From: Trifolium pratense
Taxonomy: Eukaryota; Streptophyta; Magnoliopsida; Fabales; Fabaceae
Direction: 5' to 3'
Assembly: GCF_020283565.1 (NCBI RefSeq)
Contig: NC_060065.1
Location: 38,242,409 to 38,306,408, forward strand
Length of the DNA: 64,000 nt
Shown: positions 31,801-44,400 of the stretch, piece by piece
Numbering within the stretch: the stretch's first letter is position 1
Layout of the letters: the number at the start of each line of letters is the position of its first letter
Notes under the pieces: generated by a model
What the model saw: the letters and a program-made list of their open reading frames with translations, nothing else
What the model was told of the DNA's origin: nothing
The model's database searches: none
Position numbers and translations under genes: made by a program

Positions 31801-33998
31801 GAATTGCTATGGTGGGAAAGTACACTGGCCTTTCAGATGCATATCTTTCTGTTCTGAAGGTAATTTTCTCGTAATCATTTGCGTTCACTTCATGCATTCT
31901 CTGCAACTTTCTTCTTCCGTACTTGATGTTAAAAACGGGTGTATTGAATTTTTTGGTCCAAAACATTATTAAACTGAATTTTGATAAACGATAAGCTAAT
32001 ATTCTGTTTTTTGTATAGGCACTTTTGCATGCTTCTGTTGCTCACAATCGTAAACTTATTGTCGACTGGGTTCCAGCTGGTGATCTTGAAGATGTTACAT
32101 ATGGAGAGGTGATTAATAATGTTTCAGTTATACAAAAATGTTGTTAAGTTTATGATTTTTACAATAACCTTCTGATGATTAATGTAACTGCAGGATCCAA
32201 CTGCTTATAGAGCTGCATGGAGTCTTTTGAAGGTTTTCTACTATTTAAATTGAATGCATTTTCTTCAACTTTTCTAATCAAATGCTATCGTTTTATTTAA
32301 ATAACTGTATCTAAGTGCAATTATTTACCGGTAAATGGACTTCGCTACAGGGTGCTAATGGAGTTCTAGTTCCAGGAGGTTTTGGAGATAGAGGAGTGCA
32401 AGGGAAAATTCTTGCTGCTAAGTATGCTCGAGAAAATAATGTTCCATATCTCGGCATTTGCTTGGGGATGCAAATTGCTGTTATTGAGTTTGCACGATCT
32501 GTTCTCGGTCTGCTTGATGCTACCAGTACAGAATTCGATCCTGAAACCAAGACTCCATGTGTCATATTTATGCCAGAAGTATATTCTCTTGTACTCTTGC
32601 ACCGATTGATAACAGCGTTACTTTGAGAACCTAGTTAAACTTAGTTTTATTTCATTGATTGATAGGGTTCAAAGACACATATGGGAGGAACTATGCGTCT
32701 TGGTTCAAGGACAACTTACTTCCAAGTTGCTGACTGCAAATCTGCAAAATTGTAAGAATTAAGAAATCAAGCATACTTGCACATATATAGATTATTATAG
32801 ATTATTCAAAAGAAAGATCACTTTTTAATTCGTTTTAATTTGGTTATTTAAGCTTTCCAAACGGGCCCTTAATATGTTTTGGAATTCATGATAGGTATGG
32901 AAATGTAAGCTCTGTTGATGAGCGTCATCGGCATAGATATGAGGTAAATTGTGTTTGTTAGCTGAAATTTTCTTTGCGGGAAAAAGTTCAACAGTAGTCC
33001 CTAAATGTAATTGTTATGATGTATGTACAGGTTAATCCTGACATGGTCTCTCAGCTAGAGAGTGCTGGTCTATCTTTTGTCGGCAAAGATGAAACCGGAT
33101 GTCGCATGGAGGTGTGTATTTACATGAAATTGCAATGGCATGTGGCATGGATCTTATGATTTGTGCAAAAATAATAATTATAATTTTTGTAATTATTTTC
33201 ATGAGTGCAGATAGTTGAACTGGCTAGCCATCCTTTTTTTATTGGCGTTCAGTTTCACCCTGAGTTCAAGTCGAGACCAGGGAAACCTTCTCCACTCTTC
33301 TCAGGTATTTTATCTATTCAAAATCATTTATTGTTGTCATGTCAATTGCAACAACCATTTTTTTCTTCTTCCGTGGAATGACTTATTACTTATTTTATTT
33401 CATTGTCCATCAAATTTGTCATTGTGGTTTTTGGTGGCGCTATTTACTTGGCTATCATCGATGAACCCTTATTAGGGTTGAATTTTACATGAAACTTAAT
33501 GCCATTTGTCTTGAGACACTTTCCATCTCACAACTATCTGTGATACTTCAATCGTGTTTTGATTAAACGTATATCTTTATGTTTAACATGGATGCCTAAA
33601 GCTTAGTTTAAAAGTTTAAATCGTCATGTCAAAATCTCTCATTTATCATGTAGTATAACAAGGACTCCACATTCATTCTTGATTATCGCAGTAAATGGTT
33701 CGATTACATTTTCTAGACATAGTTTGATTAATGAGTGATCATCGAGTTACACACTAAACATAATTATTGCCTTGTTAATAAAACAGGATTAATAGAAGCA
33801 GCTTGTGAACCAAAGAGGACAGTTACAATGCTGAGCAACGGCCATGCCAAGTTACCTATTGGAATATATAACAACGGACACTCGCCAATCCTGAAACCAC
33901 ATCAAAATGGAAATGGCTTCATATCATCAAAATCCAATGGATCCTTAAAAGGTGTGTTCACCAACGGCAATGGAGTGTACGTGGACGGTAGTTGTTAG
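28871..33998 (+). CDS. CTPS: CTP synthase, 20 coding exons
   Basis: Makes CTP from UTP, ATP and glutamine in the cytosol, the last step of pyrimidine nucleotide synthesis. Exons: 28871-28988, 29614-29693, 29920-30006, 30108-30158, 30255-30372, 30603-30724, 30893-30976, 31076-31126, 31220-31282, 31434-31480, 31625-31694, 31797-31859, 32019-32108, 32194-32232, 32351-32578, 32666-32751, 32895-32943, 33031-33111, 33211-33304, 33787-33998. They join to 610 residues without a stop, all at GT-AG sites. The synthetase domain starts [17 protein letters not shown]. The glutaminase domain has GICLGMQ with nucleophile Cys398 and FHPEF with His525 and Glu527, the full triad. The Asn/Gly-rich C-terminal tail of about 60 residues is typical of the plant form. 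Intron 1 carries a MITE. Confidence 0.97.
29056..29205. repeat. MITE in CTP synthase intron 1
   Basis: The block runs from GGTTTTAAATTGCG to CCACAATTTAAAG in inverted arrangement. A second copy of the same family lies in ABCD2 intron 2 (45885-46056), where TGGTTTTGAGTTGCGG pairs with CCGCAATTTAAAACCA. Confidence 0.55.
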
Positions 33999-34610
33999 CT
34001 GTCCTTGTTTTCTACCTTTGAATAAATGATGGCATAACTATATCCAACGACATTATGGTTTGTCCTCAGTCGGTCACATTGTACAGTTAGTGAGTGGATA
34101 GGTCTTTTTAGCTAGGGACTTGTCTTTCATTATGAAACCAAAATTTTTGAGTCTAACAAACTTTTATTGTTTCCTAATAGTATGGTTGTGCTGTGGTGTG
34201 GCAATTGCAGCCACCATTTATTTCACTTTTTTTGGTCAAATACTTTGGCCAAAACTTCACTCACTTATTGATGAGGATCATGCCAAATATTTGGGCTTTG
34301 GTGGCTTTTTCTTTGCTATTTAGGGTTTTTTTCTTCCAAGTATACAAGCTTGAAGGTGTAAAATTACTTTCAACCAAATGTCTTGTTTTGAGTGGTTATT
34401 AATGTAAACTCTTATGAACATTCAAGTTGAATTTTGTTTGGGGAAATGTCTTTTATCTTTCTTGATTTTGTATTTAAATTGTCAGATGAAAGTGTTAGAC
34501 CATAAATTGTGTAGGTTCCCTTACCTAGAAGATACCTATGAAACAAAGGACAATGAAAGAAGAATAGAGATGTAGTTGCTTCTTTTTGCTTGTATCTCAA
34601 TCCTCTATTA
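33999..34610 (+). other. CTP synthase 3' UTR and downstream DNA
   Basis: AATAAA at 34020-34025 lies shortly after the stop codon and could direct polyadenylation. T-rich DNA follows. No other gene was seen. Confidence 0.4.
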
Positions 34611-34617
34611 AAATGTA

Positions 34618-35320
34618 TTAAGGCAAGGGCCTGTTTGGATATATAGCTTGTTTGTAGTTTATAGCACAAACACTTATAATGATAAACTCTTGTGTATAAG
34701 TTTACATAAGCTATTTTTATTGCAAAAAATAAAGATAAATTGATTTTTTTTTTGGTCAGAAAAGATAAATTGATTTTATATATGCTATGAGCGGTTTTCA
34801 TAAGCTATATGAAAGAACTTGTGGAAATAAGCTAAAATAAACTTTTAATGATAAACTCTTGAGTATAAGTTTACATAAGCTATTTTTTTTTATTGCAAAA
34901 GATAAATTGTTTTCATATATGTTACTCGTTGTTTTTATAAACTATATGGAAGGATTTAGCTTCCCTTCACAACCAGTCCCATATCAAATTAGCCGAAATA
35001 GGATTCGTTTTGGCTAGAGCGCCCTGTGTGAAAATTGTCACAAGTCTCAACTTTATGTTAGTATATCAACTCAATTAAGTTGTCAATCCAAATAGACTCT
35101 ATCTGTTTCATTTTAACAAAAAACTCAAATGTATTTAATCTAGATGCATTTTTTTACATAATCCTTATAAAATTGATAGAGCTTATGGATGAAATTGTGA
35201 AAATAAGCCGAAACAAACTTGTGAAACTTATGAAAATTGTCATAAGCCTAAAAAAAAGAAAACTATGCCAGTATACAAATTCAATTAAGTCGTCAATCCA
35301 AACAAACTCTACCTGTTTCA
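34618..35320. repeat. Composite MITE-like repeat (GGGCCTGTTTGGAT ends)
   Basis: It starts GGGCCTGTTTGGATAT and ends with the inverted-type word AATCCAAACAAACTC. Two internal blocks are each present twice: the ATAAACTCTTG-GTATAAGTTTACATAAGC block and the CAATTAAGT-GTCAATCCAAA block, so the element looks duplicated or doubled. Related words recur at 59915-60125. It is non-coding. Confidence 0.5.
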
Positions 35321-36604
35321 TTTTATTTGTCGTTTAAGTTAATGTACATACTCTTCCAGGGTTTAAATATTAAATAAAAATTCAAATGAATTTAAATTAG
35401 ATATTTAAAGGTAAAAGAATTGATTGATAAAAATGTCCTTATTTTAGTGAAAATTAGGTTGAACAATTATTAATGAGAAGAATGAGACATTATAGTCAAT
35501 ATTCTCTGGATATTCTTGCAACACAATTTGAAACAAGTATATATATCAAACTGTAGAATGTAATGGTGGGAGCAATTCAACTGTGAATAGAATAGTGTTT
35601 ACAACTTATACAACTGTTTTTTCATGTATTAAACATGGTTTAAATTGCATAAGTCTTTGATTGATCCAATTTATGGTTGTAAACAAAATATTAGTATTTA
35701 TAGGTTTTTTATAATTGTAAATTGAACCAATTAAAAGACTTCTCCAATTTAAACCATATTTAAGACAATTTTTTATTTTTTTTATAGAAATCATTCAAAT
35801 CGAATTAAACTGGATGTTATTTTAGTCTTTGAATCAAATGAATTTTGACTTCTTTTCACGCTACCCGAGTCTTACACTTGCCTCATGACCTTCTAATTCT
35901 ACCCCCCATAACGTAGGATACGAGTGTGTAAATAACAAAAATTGGGGAAAAAACGGTTCACATTAGGATGCAAATCATATAAAATTTATTATTTTTGTAT
36001 CTCTCACTCTTCCTTCACCCCTATCTGCTAATTAAGTAACAAACTCAAATGCAATTTTTTTTTATTTTTAGATTTTACGCCCCCTTGAATTTAATACTTA
36101 AGTAGAGAATGAGATATTTTTAAAATTTTCGAAAAGACGCAAAAAAAAAAATCATGAATTTTTATATAAAAATTGAATTGATCCAAACCGTACTACAAAC
36201 AAAACACTCCAACTTATTTCCCTCAAGTCAATTATGCCATCCATTTCCCTCAGGTCAATTATGTCATCTATTTGTTTGAACTTGAAGTGAATAATTGTCA
36301 AGTCAGGTTGGATCCAGAGAAAATGGCAATTCTGGTTGAATCCTGTCTAGGAACCAAAGGGTCCATACCATTCATAATTGCACAAATTCAAAAACCTGTC
36401 TGAAATATATTGGACCCATTTTTTATCCAACTGTTGCTAAATCCTCCCATGTCCTAATGTTGAGTTTGACATCTAAGAGATTCCTTAACATGAATTAGAC
36501 TTCTACCATGAATATCACTGACAACAAGATTATCATACTATAATCTTTGTACCAAACAATTGACATATGCAAGTTGTGTGCTCCACAAGGCACAAATTTG
36601 TTCA
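35321..36604. other. Intergenic AT-rich DNA, nothing recognised
   Basis: No supported gene. The word ACTTAAGTAG appears at about 36100, suggesting drift from the neighbouring foldback family. Confidence 0.5.
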
Positions 36605-36613
36605 AAAATAAAA

Positions 36614-37303
36614 AGAATTTCTTTCGGCGCCTTCTAGATTTTCTCGCGTGCTATGCTAATTTCCATTTTTATCATTCTGCTACTTAAGTAGAAAATATTA
36701 TAAAAATGAGAAATTTAACAGCTCCTGCTATTCTCTACTTAATTGGCGAACTTAGTTCTCTACTTAAGTAGCAAAAGTGTAAAATCTTAAAATTTTCAGG
36801 ATTTTACATTGTTCTCTACCCGAGTAGAGAATTGTGTTATAGCTACTCATCACAAGTGTCTATTTAATAAAGATCATCGTTTATTCAAATTCACACATTG
36901 GACAACAATTGGATCAAGTAGTTACTAAAAATCATCGTTTCTGCATAGAAGAATTGGATAAGCAGGCGAGTCATATATGATCTCAGACATTAAGCATATT
37001 TTTCATTGACCAACAAGACTCCAATTTAACTCTACTTATCGTTATGCAACCTGAGTTATGATATTATTAACTATAGTACTTGATCTATCTATATGAGTTG
37101 CTAATTAGTCAAGTAGCTAACACAGTTCTTTAATTAAGTAGAAAACATGTAAAATCCTAAGAATTTCAAGATTTTACATGTCCGCTACTTAAGCAGAGAA
37201 CTACATAGGTGTCAAATTTCTTAGTTTTATAATTTCCGCTACTTAAGTAAAAAAAGGTAAAAATGGGCGCGCGAGAAACACGGAGTTGCCACAAGAAATT
37301 CCT
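36614..37303. mobile_element. Foldback element with CTACTTAAGTAG palindromes
   Basis: The left end AGAATTTCTTTCGGCGCC and right end GTTGCCACAAGAAATTCCT are inverted versions of one another. AAAATAAAA flanks both sides (36605 onward and 37304 onward), though the A-rich repeat is weak proof. Inside, at least five copies of CTACTTAAGTAG or a one-base variant are scattered, and TCTCGCGCG near both ends pairs. It is non-coding. Confidence 0.55.
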
Positions 37304-37314
37304 AAAATAAAAAG

Positions 37315-38323
37315 GTAAGTAGATAATTTGTAATCTTAAAAGTTAATTTTACTTGTAATAATGAAAATAATTGAGTCAGAAGAAAATAATTGAGTCAAAA
37401 GAAAAATGAAAACAATTCCTTTATCTCTATTTCTTTTCAATCCAAATATGTCTTGGTCAATATTAAAGATTAATATAGGAGTAGATAGCTATAATGATCT
37501 TTGTTCAATAGTGTGAAAAGTCTGTTCAACTTGTGTATGTGAAAAGTCACTCGTACCTTTCTTAACCCCATTATTATACCAAGGGAGATAATTTGGTTTT
37601 TTTGGGTCTCTTACATAAAAGTGTTTTTCAAGTAAGTTAAGAACATATTCTTCAGAAAAAGAAAAAAAAAAAAAGGTAAGTTAAAAACATGTTAAGAAAC
37701 TTATAATAGAAAAAAGAGAAAAGTCCAATGTCTTTTGGCTTGTTCTGATTGATATTTGATGTGATCCCAAAATTTGTTCAAAAGGCGAAGTTATTCAGAC
37801 ACATTTATACATTCAACAATCTCAAAATTTGAATAATGTGAAACTCCAAATAAACTACAAATAACTTCAATATTTACTTTCATGCATATTATGAGTTTGA
37901 GTCCAATTTTCACATTGCAATGTTTAACATGGCAAACAAGTTTCAATCTCATCGCAAAAAATAACTCAAAGAGTGAGAATGCACAAATATATTTATACAC
38001 CCAACAACCCAAAAATTTAAACAATATGAAACTTCAAACAAGAGCTAAGCCACCGCGGGATGCTAGTTGCTAATAGGGGTTGCTAGTTACAATAGCCACT
38101 TTTTCTACACAACCTATATAAATCACCATTCCACGCACCAGCCAAGGAATAACACTTCAAACCCTAGACTTGTGTGAGTAAAGTAGTGGATAAATACTCT
38201 TAAAAAAGCATAAGAAAAAAAATGGATTTATTAGAAAAGGGGTGCAAATAGAAACTCTCAAGCTGGGTGTTTTGGGGGTGGGGAGGACGCGTAATAAGTG
38301 GGGGTGGGGGAAAGAATTTCACA
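37315..38323. other. Intergenic DNA, nothing recognised
   Basis: A/T-rich sequence with no credible exon. A 60-70-codon open stretch near 37800-38070 exists on both strands but has no family features. Confidence 0.5.
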
Positions 38324-38332
38324 CTTATTTAT

Positions 38333-38521
38333 GAGGCTTACTTTTGCCACCCTACCGATTTTCAGGCGCACCCTACGAAATTACCAAAATACCTCCGTCC
38401 GTTACTTAAGTAGCGAACAAAATTTATCAATTTTATAACATCCGCTATTTAAGTAACGGAATAGTAAAATGGGAAATGCACTGGGTGTGCGAGTAACCGA
38501 TAGGTGGCAAAATTAAATCTC
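38333..38521. mobile_element. Short foldback MITE of the TTAAGTAGCG family, 9-bp TSD
   Basis: A 189-bp element flanked by CTTATTTAT at 38324-38332 and 38522-38530. The ends GAGGCTTACTTTTGCCACC and GGTGGCAAAATTAAATCTC are inverted repeats. The centre holds CGTTACTTAAGTAGCG and its partner TATTTAAGTAACGG. It belongs with 36614-37303 and 38640-39210. Confidence 0.75.
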
Positions 38522-38639
38522 CTTATTTATAGGTCAATCCATCCTCCTTGATGAACATGAGGCCGTAGAGAAAGGTTTGGAACATGCGAGAGAAGCTCAA
38601 ACCCATCAACTAATGGATAAACCAATGGGAATTTCTTTG

Positions 38640-39210
38640 AGACTTACTTTTGTCACCCTACTGTTTCTAGGGCGCGCCCTACGAAATTACCAATATATCC
38701 CGTCCGCTACTTAAGTAGCGGATGTTATTATAACATAAAAATAAAATTCATGAAATTAAGAGGAAAGAATAAAACCCAAAAGATTCAAAGGCTTCAATCT
38801 CTTCTCTGTTTCCAAAAACTCCTTTGTACAACATCCTAATTTGTAATCAAAGAGCTCTATTTATAATACCTTTTCGATTCCAGATTGCTTCATGTGTAAG
38901 CATTCTTTTCTCTCGCCGCCACACAACCACCCACTTGATCTTGTGTTTTCAGACTTTCTTCAACTTGCAATCCCAATTTTGTTGTACCTCTGTCCGCGAC
39001 TTAGCAGCGGTTACACACCAAAGACACCCTACCAGACTTAACTCACACTTGCCACAACACTTAAGTAGTGGACGACATTTACAAAATTTCTAAATAAAAT
39101 TCTCATTTTTATAACGTCCGCTGCTTAACTAACGAAAGGATAAAAATAGAAACGCGTAGGACGCCGAGAAATAGGTAGGGCGGCAAAAGAAAATCTCATA
39201 AATCTATCCC
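38640..39210. mobile_element. Foldback element of the same family, larger copy
   Basis: The left end GAGACTTACTTTTGTCACCC and right end GGGCGGCAAAAGAAAATCTC are inverted. GTCCGCTACTTAAGTAGCGG lies near the left and CTTAAGTAGTGGAC near the right. The interior (about 38760-39050) contains unrelated DNA. No clean target duplication was seen. Confidence 0.6.
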
Positions 39211-39378
39211 CATTATCAACCACAAATTCATGCCGAACTTCAACTCAGAAGATTGAAATATAGACGAAAAAATTTAATCCCAGTAAATGCAACAATCAGA
39301 ATCAAATAAAAACCGCAAGAAATCAAGCAAAAATTTCCATTAAATCAAAATTATGTACATGATAGAATCATGCTTCAG

Positions 39379-39512
39379 TCCCCATGAGCTTAGCTCAATT
39401 GGTTGGGACATCAGCATTTTATATGCAGGAGCCAGGGTTCGAACCCTGGACACTCCACTTATCCATCTTTAAAGGTGGAATTTCAAGCCACTAGGCTACC
39501 TGACCAAAAAAA
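39379..39512 (+). mobile_element. tRNA-derived SINE with 15-bp TSD
   Basis: AGAATCATGCTTCAG is duplicated exactly at 39364-39378 and 39513-39527. The 134-bp body starts TCCCCATGAGCTTAGCTC, has an A-box-like AGCTCAATTGGTTGGGAC and a B box GGTTCGAACCC, and ends in an A-run. It is not a tRNA gene: no acceptor stem closes and the body is too long. It is the same family as 27880-28010. Confidence 0.88.
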
Positions 39513-39869
39513 AGAATCATGCTTCAGGGTAGCATACTGTATTCATCTCACCAAAACAGAATTCTTAGAATCATGCAAACTGTTTTTCCCAGTTTTTACT
39601 ATTTACATACTCTCATCCTACTTGCGAGAGGGGAGTATTGGAAGACCATGGGGTGTGGGACTCAAGGGACGCAAGAAAAAGTCAAGTGAGAAAGGAAGAC
39701 ACTAACAATTTTTATAGTCTTTTATTCATGTTATAGTACCATCCTGTAATTCACAAATAGAGTTCAATAGGTTTTCAAAATCATCTGAGAAACCCTTTTA
39801 CATTCATGATTTATAGTGCATTTAAATTGAATGAACAAAATTAACACGCACATCTCTCTTAGATGCATA

Positions 39870-40015
39870 TTCCCTCCGTGACAAAATATAAACAAAATTG
39901 GCATTTTTAGGTTCATTGCATAGTTGATGTATTTGAACTATATTATAAACCAAATACGTTAATTATGTGATGAATCTAAAACGGTGAATTTGCTTATATT
40001 TTGTCACGGAAGGAG
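39870..40015. mobile_element. Stowaway-type MITE between CTPS and ABCD2
   Basis: 146 bp with TTCCCTCCGTGACAAAATAT at one end and TTTGTCACGGAAGGAG at the other, flanked by TA (39868-39869, 40016-40017). The CTCCCTCCGT terminus and TA duplication are diagnostic of Tc1/mariner-derived Stowaway MITEs. Confidence 0.85.
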
Positions 40016-40246
40016 TACCTACGTTCAAATTTTTTACGAAAAGAACAGCAAGCCTAACTTTATAAAAAGCATTCTTCTATGAGTGTTTCTATAAAAATGT
40101 CCATAAAACTTGAATGTTATAACAATTAACAACTAGTTTCTGGAGAAAATCTATATGTTGACATCCATATTCCAAAAAATTATGGGTCAATGAATTTGAA
40201 GTATAGATGTCAAAACCGAACGTAACCCTGCGACAATCATACATCT

Positions 40247-41371
40247 CTAAACTTTTAAAGAGGATTCACGTCTAGTGGGTTCAACGCGCCAATTTGTCTG
40301 TTCATTGTCAGAATCATTTGTAGATATGCGTAGGATTCTGTCGTGGAACTCAGATAAGGTCGATCGATGACCAACACTGATGTATGTTATGCCTGCTGCT
40401 TCAATCTTTTCGTACAAATAAGCCTGTAACACAAAAACCACAAGATAATGAATCACTACCAAGTACAATAAATCCTTTTACAAATTCGCTCAACTATTGT
40501 CTATTCGGATTTTGTTGACTTTATATTTTATTAACAACTTTTCAGCAAAAAGTTCTCTATAAATACTTCCAAGTACTTTATTATATACTAAAAAGGCGAG
40601 TAGCAATGTTTCAAGCCCGGAATTCAATAAATACTTCCAAGAATACCTCATTGGCTTCATCAAGTGCGCTTGTCGATTCATCCAATAGAGCAAGTTGAGG
40701 TTTTGAAAGCAAAAGACGAGCAAACGCGAGACGTTGCTGCTCTCCCAGAGAAAGAACACTAGACCATTCATGTGTTGAATCCAAACCGAATCGAGCCAAT
40801 ATGTAGCCAAGACGAACATCCTCTAAGATCTTTTTCAGCTCATCTGTTTTTGGCTTCACAAGTTCACTATTCATATCATCTGAGTTTGACAAGAATGGAA
40901 GCACATCTGCATAACAATTTTCAGTCAATCAGGAAACTATATGCATTTTTCCAGCTAACCTACTAATAATATACATTTTAATTAGATAACATTAATAGTT
41001 TTCTTTGACATAGTTATGTGATTAATTCAGCTCTTCAATGATAATTTAGTGAGACAATATTCTTAGGAAAGATGGATAATACTTAATAGGAACTTGTTGC
41101 AACCTAAAAGTTAATGCTCCTGACTTTATCATTTTAATTTTATATGTTCCTATCATGAATTGAATTCAGTAATATTGATTTACTTAAACATAAGTTAATT
41201 AACTGAAATTTATTAACCCGTTCTGATAAACACATTACAATGAATTCGAAAGGAACATCTTTGCAAGATTCTGTATGGATATAGCTCCATTTAATTTATC
41301 TCAATGACTGTTATTTAGAAAGATGTTTTCTTTGATGAAGGTTTTCGGATTGTTTAGACAGAGAGTTTACC

Positions 41372-41407
<36 letters not shown>

Positions 41408-44400
41408 AGGTCCAATGGAGCTGGAGCATGGACAATATGGGCAACCAACAACGGAGAACGGACCTAGGATATACTCTTATACCACCATCTTTGAATTTGA
41501 GTTTGGCCTAACTCAACCCCACGAAACCGATTTGAAAGGTGAGGACTGCCCAAACTCTATAAACACTAGTTAGGCCATCATATCTCAATGCGTTGTGCGA
41601 CTAAACCAGCCCAATGCACCTAACATGATGATGTTGTTGTAGGATGCAATGAAGGCAACCCAAATTCCGCAACAAGGTGGAACTTCCAACTCTTCCTCAT
41701 CATTGAGCATCTCATCTCCTATGTCAGACCTAAAATTTCTCTATCACCGTAGTCTCAACAATAGTATTTGCAAAAGAATTTAGTAAAACAATATATTTAG
41801 GTGTGCAAGGAAAAGGAACTAGAAATCACATACTTTTTTGCTTATTACTATCTGATGTGGGAACTACATCATCACCCCAAGTTGGATAAAGTAATTGTTG
41901 ACGAAGAGTACCCAAAACCATGTATGGCTTTTGAGGTAGGAAAAAAATTCCGGATTTTCTGCTGATGGATTTTCCACGGTTTTCAGGTATATCAGGAGTT
42001 GTATTCACATCTGAACTAATAGATTTCTCGGCGTCTTCGCCTTTTACATAGTAAATGATCTTTCCAGTTCCAAATTTCCATAGACCAGCCATAACTCTTA
42101 ATAAAGAAGTTTTGCCACTTCCACTTGGTCCTGTTATCTGTTAAAATGGTTATATTTAGAAATGCATGATTACATAGTCCTATGGATTTTATATGTTTGC
42201 AGTTAGGGGGAGATTGATGTCTTACAAGTAAATTATCTTTTGCCTTGATTGCCAATGACAGGCCTGTAATAAGTGTCGAATCACTTGGTGTCTTCAGAAA
42301 CAAATTTTCTACCTCCAGTAATGTTTCATGTTTCTCTTGTGGAGTTGATCCATTAGATTCCAGTGAAGATGAACTTATAAAGTCTTTGTAAATAATATCT
42401 ATGTCTTCCAAAGAATCAGAGAGAGATTTAGAGTTGCTTCTATCCAAAATATCGTCAAATTCACCTGCATAAATATTAAAAAAAGTGTTAACCAATCTCA
42501 TAGTAACGGACTAAAAATAGGATCAAGTGAACTGATAGACTTTTATTGAAAAAGCATCCCTGATCATTATCAATGTGATACAGAACCAGAGACAAGCAAT
42601 GATACAACGGAACTCTATCGAGTCTCAAATTCTCATGTATTCATTTCAAAAGACCTAGTTCTCTTCCTCCGAATTCTTATTCTATGTTAAAACCAACCCT
42701 TTAGTGGATTCTAATGGATTATTTTGATCCATCCATTAGCATTCAAATCCATCCTTAATTGTGTTTTTAAGGAAATAAAAACATTCAGAATAACTTGCAT
42801 TTTATTGTTTCAACGTAGTATTAATAATTTCCTCCCAAATTTGACCTCAAATAAATCATGTGCATCACTTCCAAGTCACTATATTCCATTAGCATTATGA
42901 CAACGGCTACTCAAACAGGTTTTTTTTTAAGATTTAGTATTATGACAACGGCTCCTCAAACAGTTAACAAGGACAATTTAGTAAAATTGTTCTGTTCATG
43001 ATGTTATTTACTCCCTCCGCCCCTTATTATAAGACCCACTTTTGAGATTTCATTGCCCCTTATTAAAAGACCTTTTCAAAATTCCACATGCATTAATGAT
43101 TTATTTGTTTTACAAAAATGCCCCTATTAATTACCATTCTCTCTCTCTCTCATGATATCAATAATTATAAGGGTAATTGTGTAAAAGAATATTTTTGACA
43201 AATTAAAGCTACAACTACTTTTCTTAATATCTGTAAATTTTGCAAGTGGGACTTATAACAAGGGACGGACGGAGTATTGTTTTTCTTAATCCTTGTGAAA
43301 TACCTTAAACTACTAATAATTTGAAATGGATAGAGACATAGAGTATCTACTTTTCTAACTAACAAACTAAGTAACTGTCAATACAGTTTTCAACTTACTA
43401 TGTATGTTCTAACTAAGTGTTAATATGTGGGGAAAGTGTCAGGCAACTTACTATATCTTACATAAATTATTATAATGTAACAGGAAAGATAAGGGAAAAA
43501 GAATGATGTACCTAACCGATTAATGACAGCAGAAAAAGCACTTATAGCTTGAAACTGGTACACAATGAGAGAAAAGTCACCAAGGATGTGATTAAAAGCA
43601 GAGACTGACTGGTTAATGACACCAAACTCGATTTTTCCAGAGAAATACATGGGAGCAACAACAGCAGCAGGAAGAATTTGAATGCCATAGCGGTAACCAT
43701 TGGTGAAGAACTCTAGATTTCTAGAAGAAATCAGCAATTGCTGTAAAGAAAGAAATTATAAGTTAAGTTATTCATCATCGTGTTAACATATGGTAGATGA
43801 TGAAACTTCATTATTTAACTTCAGAAAGAAAACGAATGATAATGCAACAAGGTGACATTTGGCAGTGAAATAACAATCATGCTTAGATTTCAAACGAAAT
43901 ATTCTGTCAACTACCTATACATTGAAGTCAAGAACTCAAAATAGTTCATATTGATTCAGTTTTTTCAGTCAAGAAAAATAAAACATACAAATCAGCATTA
44001 CATTATGCGCTGCTTATTTTCTGCTGATTAAAGAAAACCTAGAAGTTTATGAGGGAAATATCTATACAATAAAAACTCAAGAAACAATGTAAATTGGACT
44101 AACAATAGATAACAGTATAGTGTGATATTTATAACCCTTCAAGCCCAGTAGAATGAAGGTACTGAGGTCACAATGAAAGCATCATGTGGTATCCATGATG
44201 GAATATAGAGTTTCCAACATAAGAAGAAAAATCTTACAGTTAGATTTTCGAAAGCACTTTTGAAGCGCTGCAGAAGAAGTTGCATCTCACTCTCTTCACC
44301 ACCATAGAAAGCAATTGATTCAGCATTTTCACGAACCCGTACAAGTCCATAACGAAAGTCTGCTTCTTTTTTCTCTTGCAAGAAATTTAAAGTCACCAGT

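Noticed and set aside
39379..39460. A tRNA gene, because of A-box and B-box motifs
   Set aside because: No acceptor stem or correct cloverleaf length; the 134-bp body, A-rich tail and 15-bp duplication mark it as a SINE.
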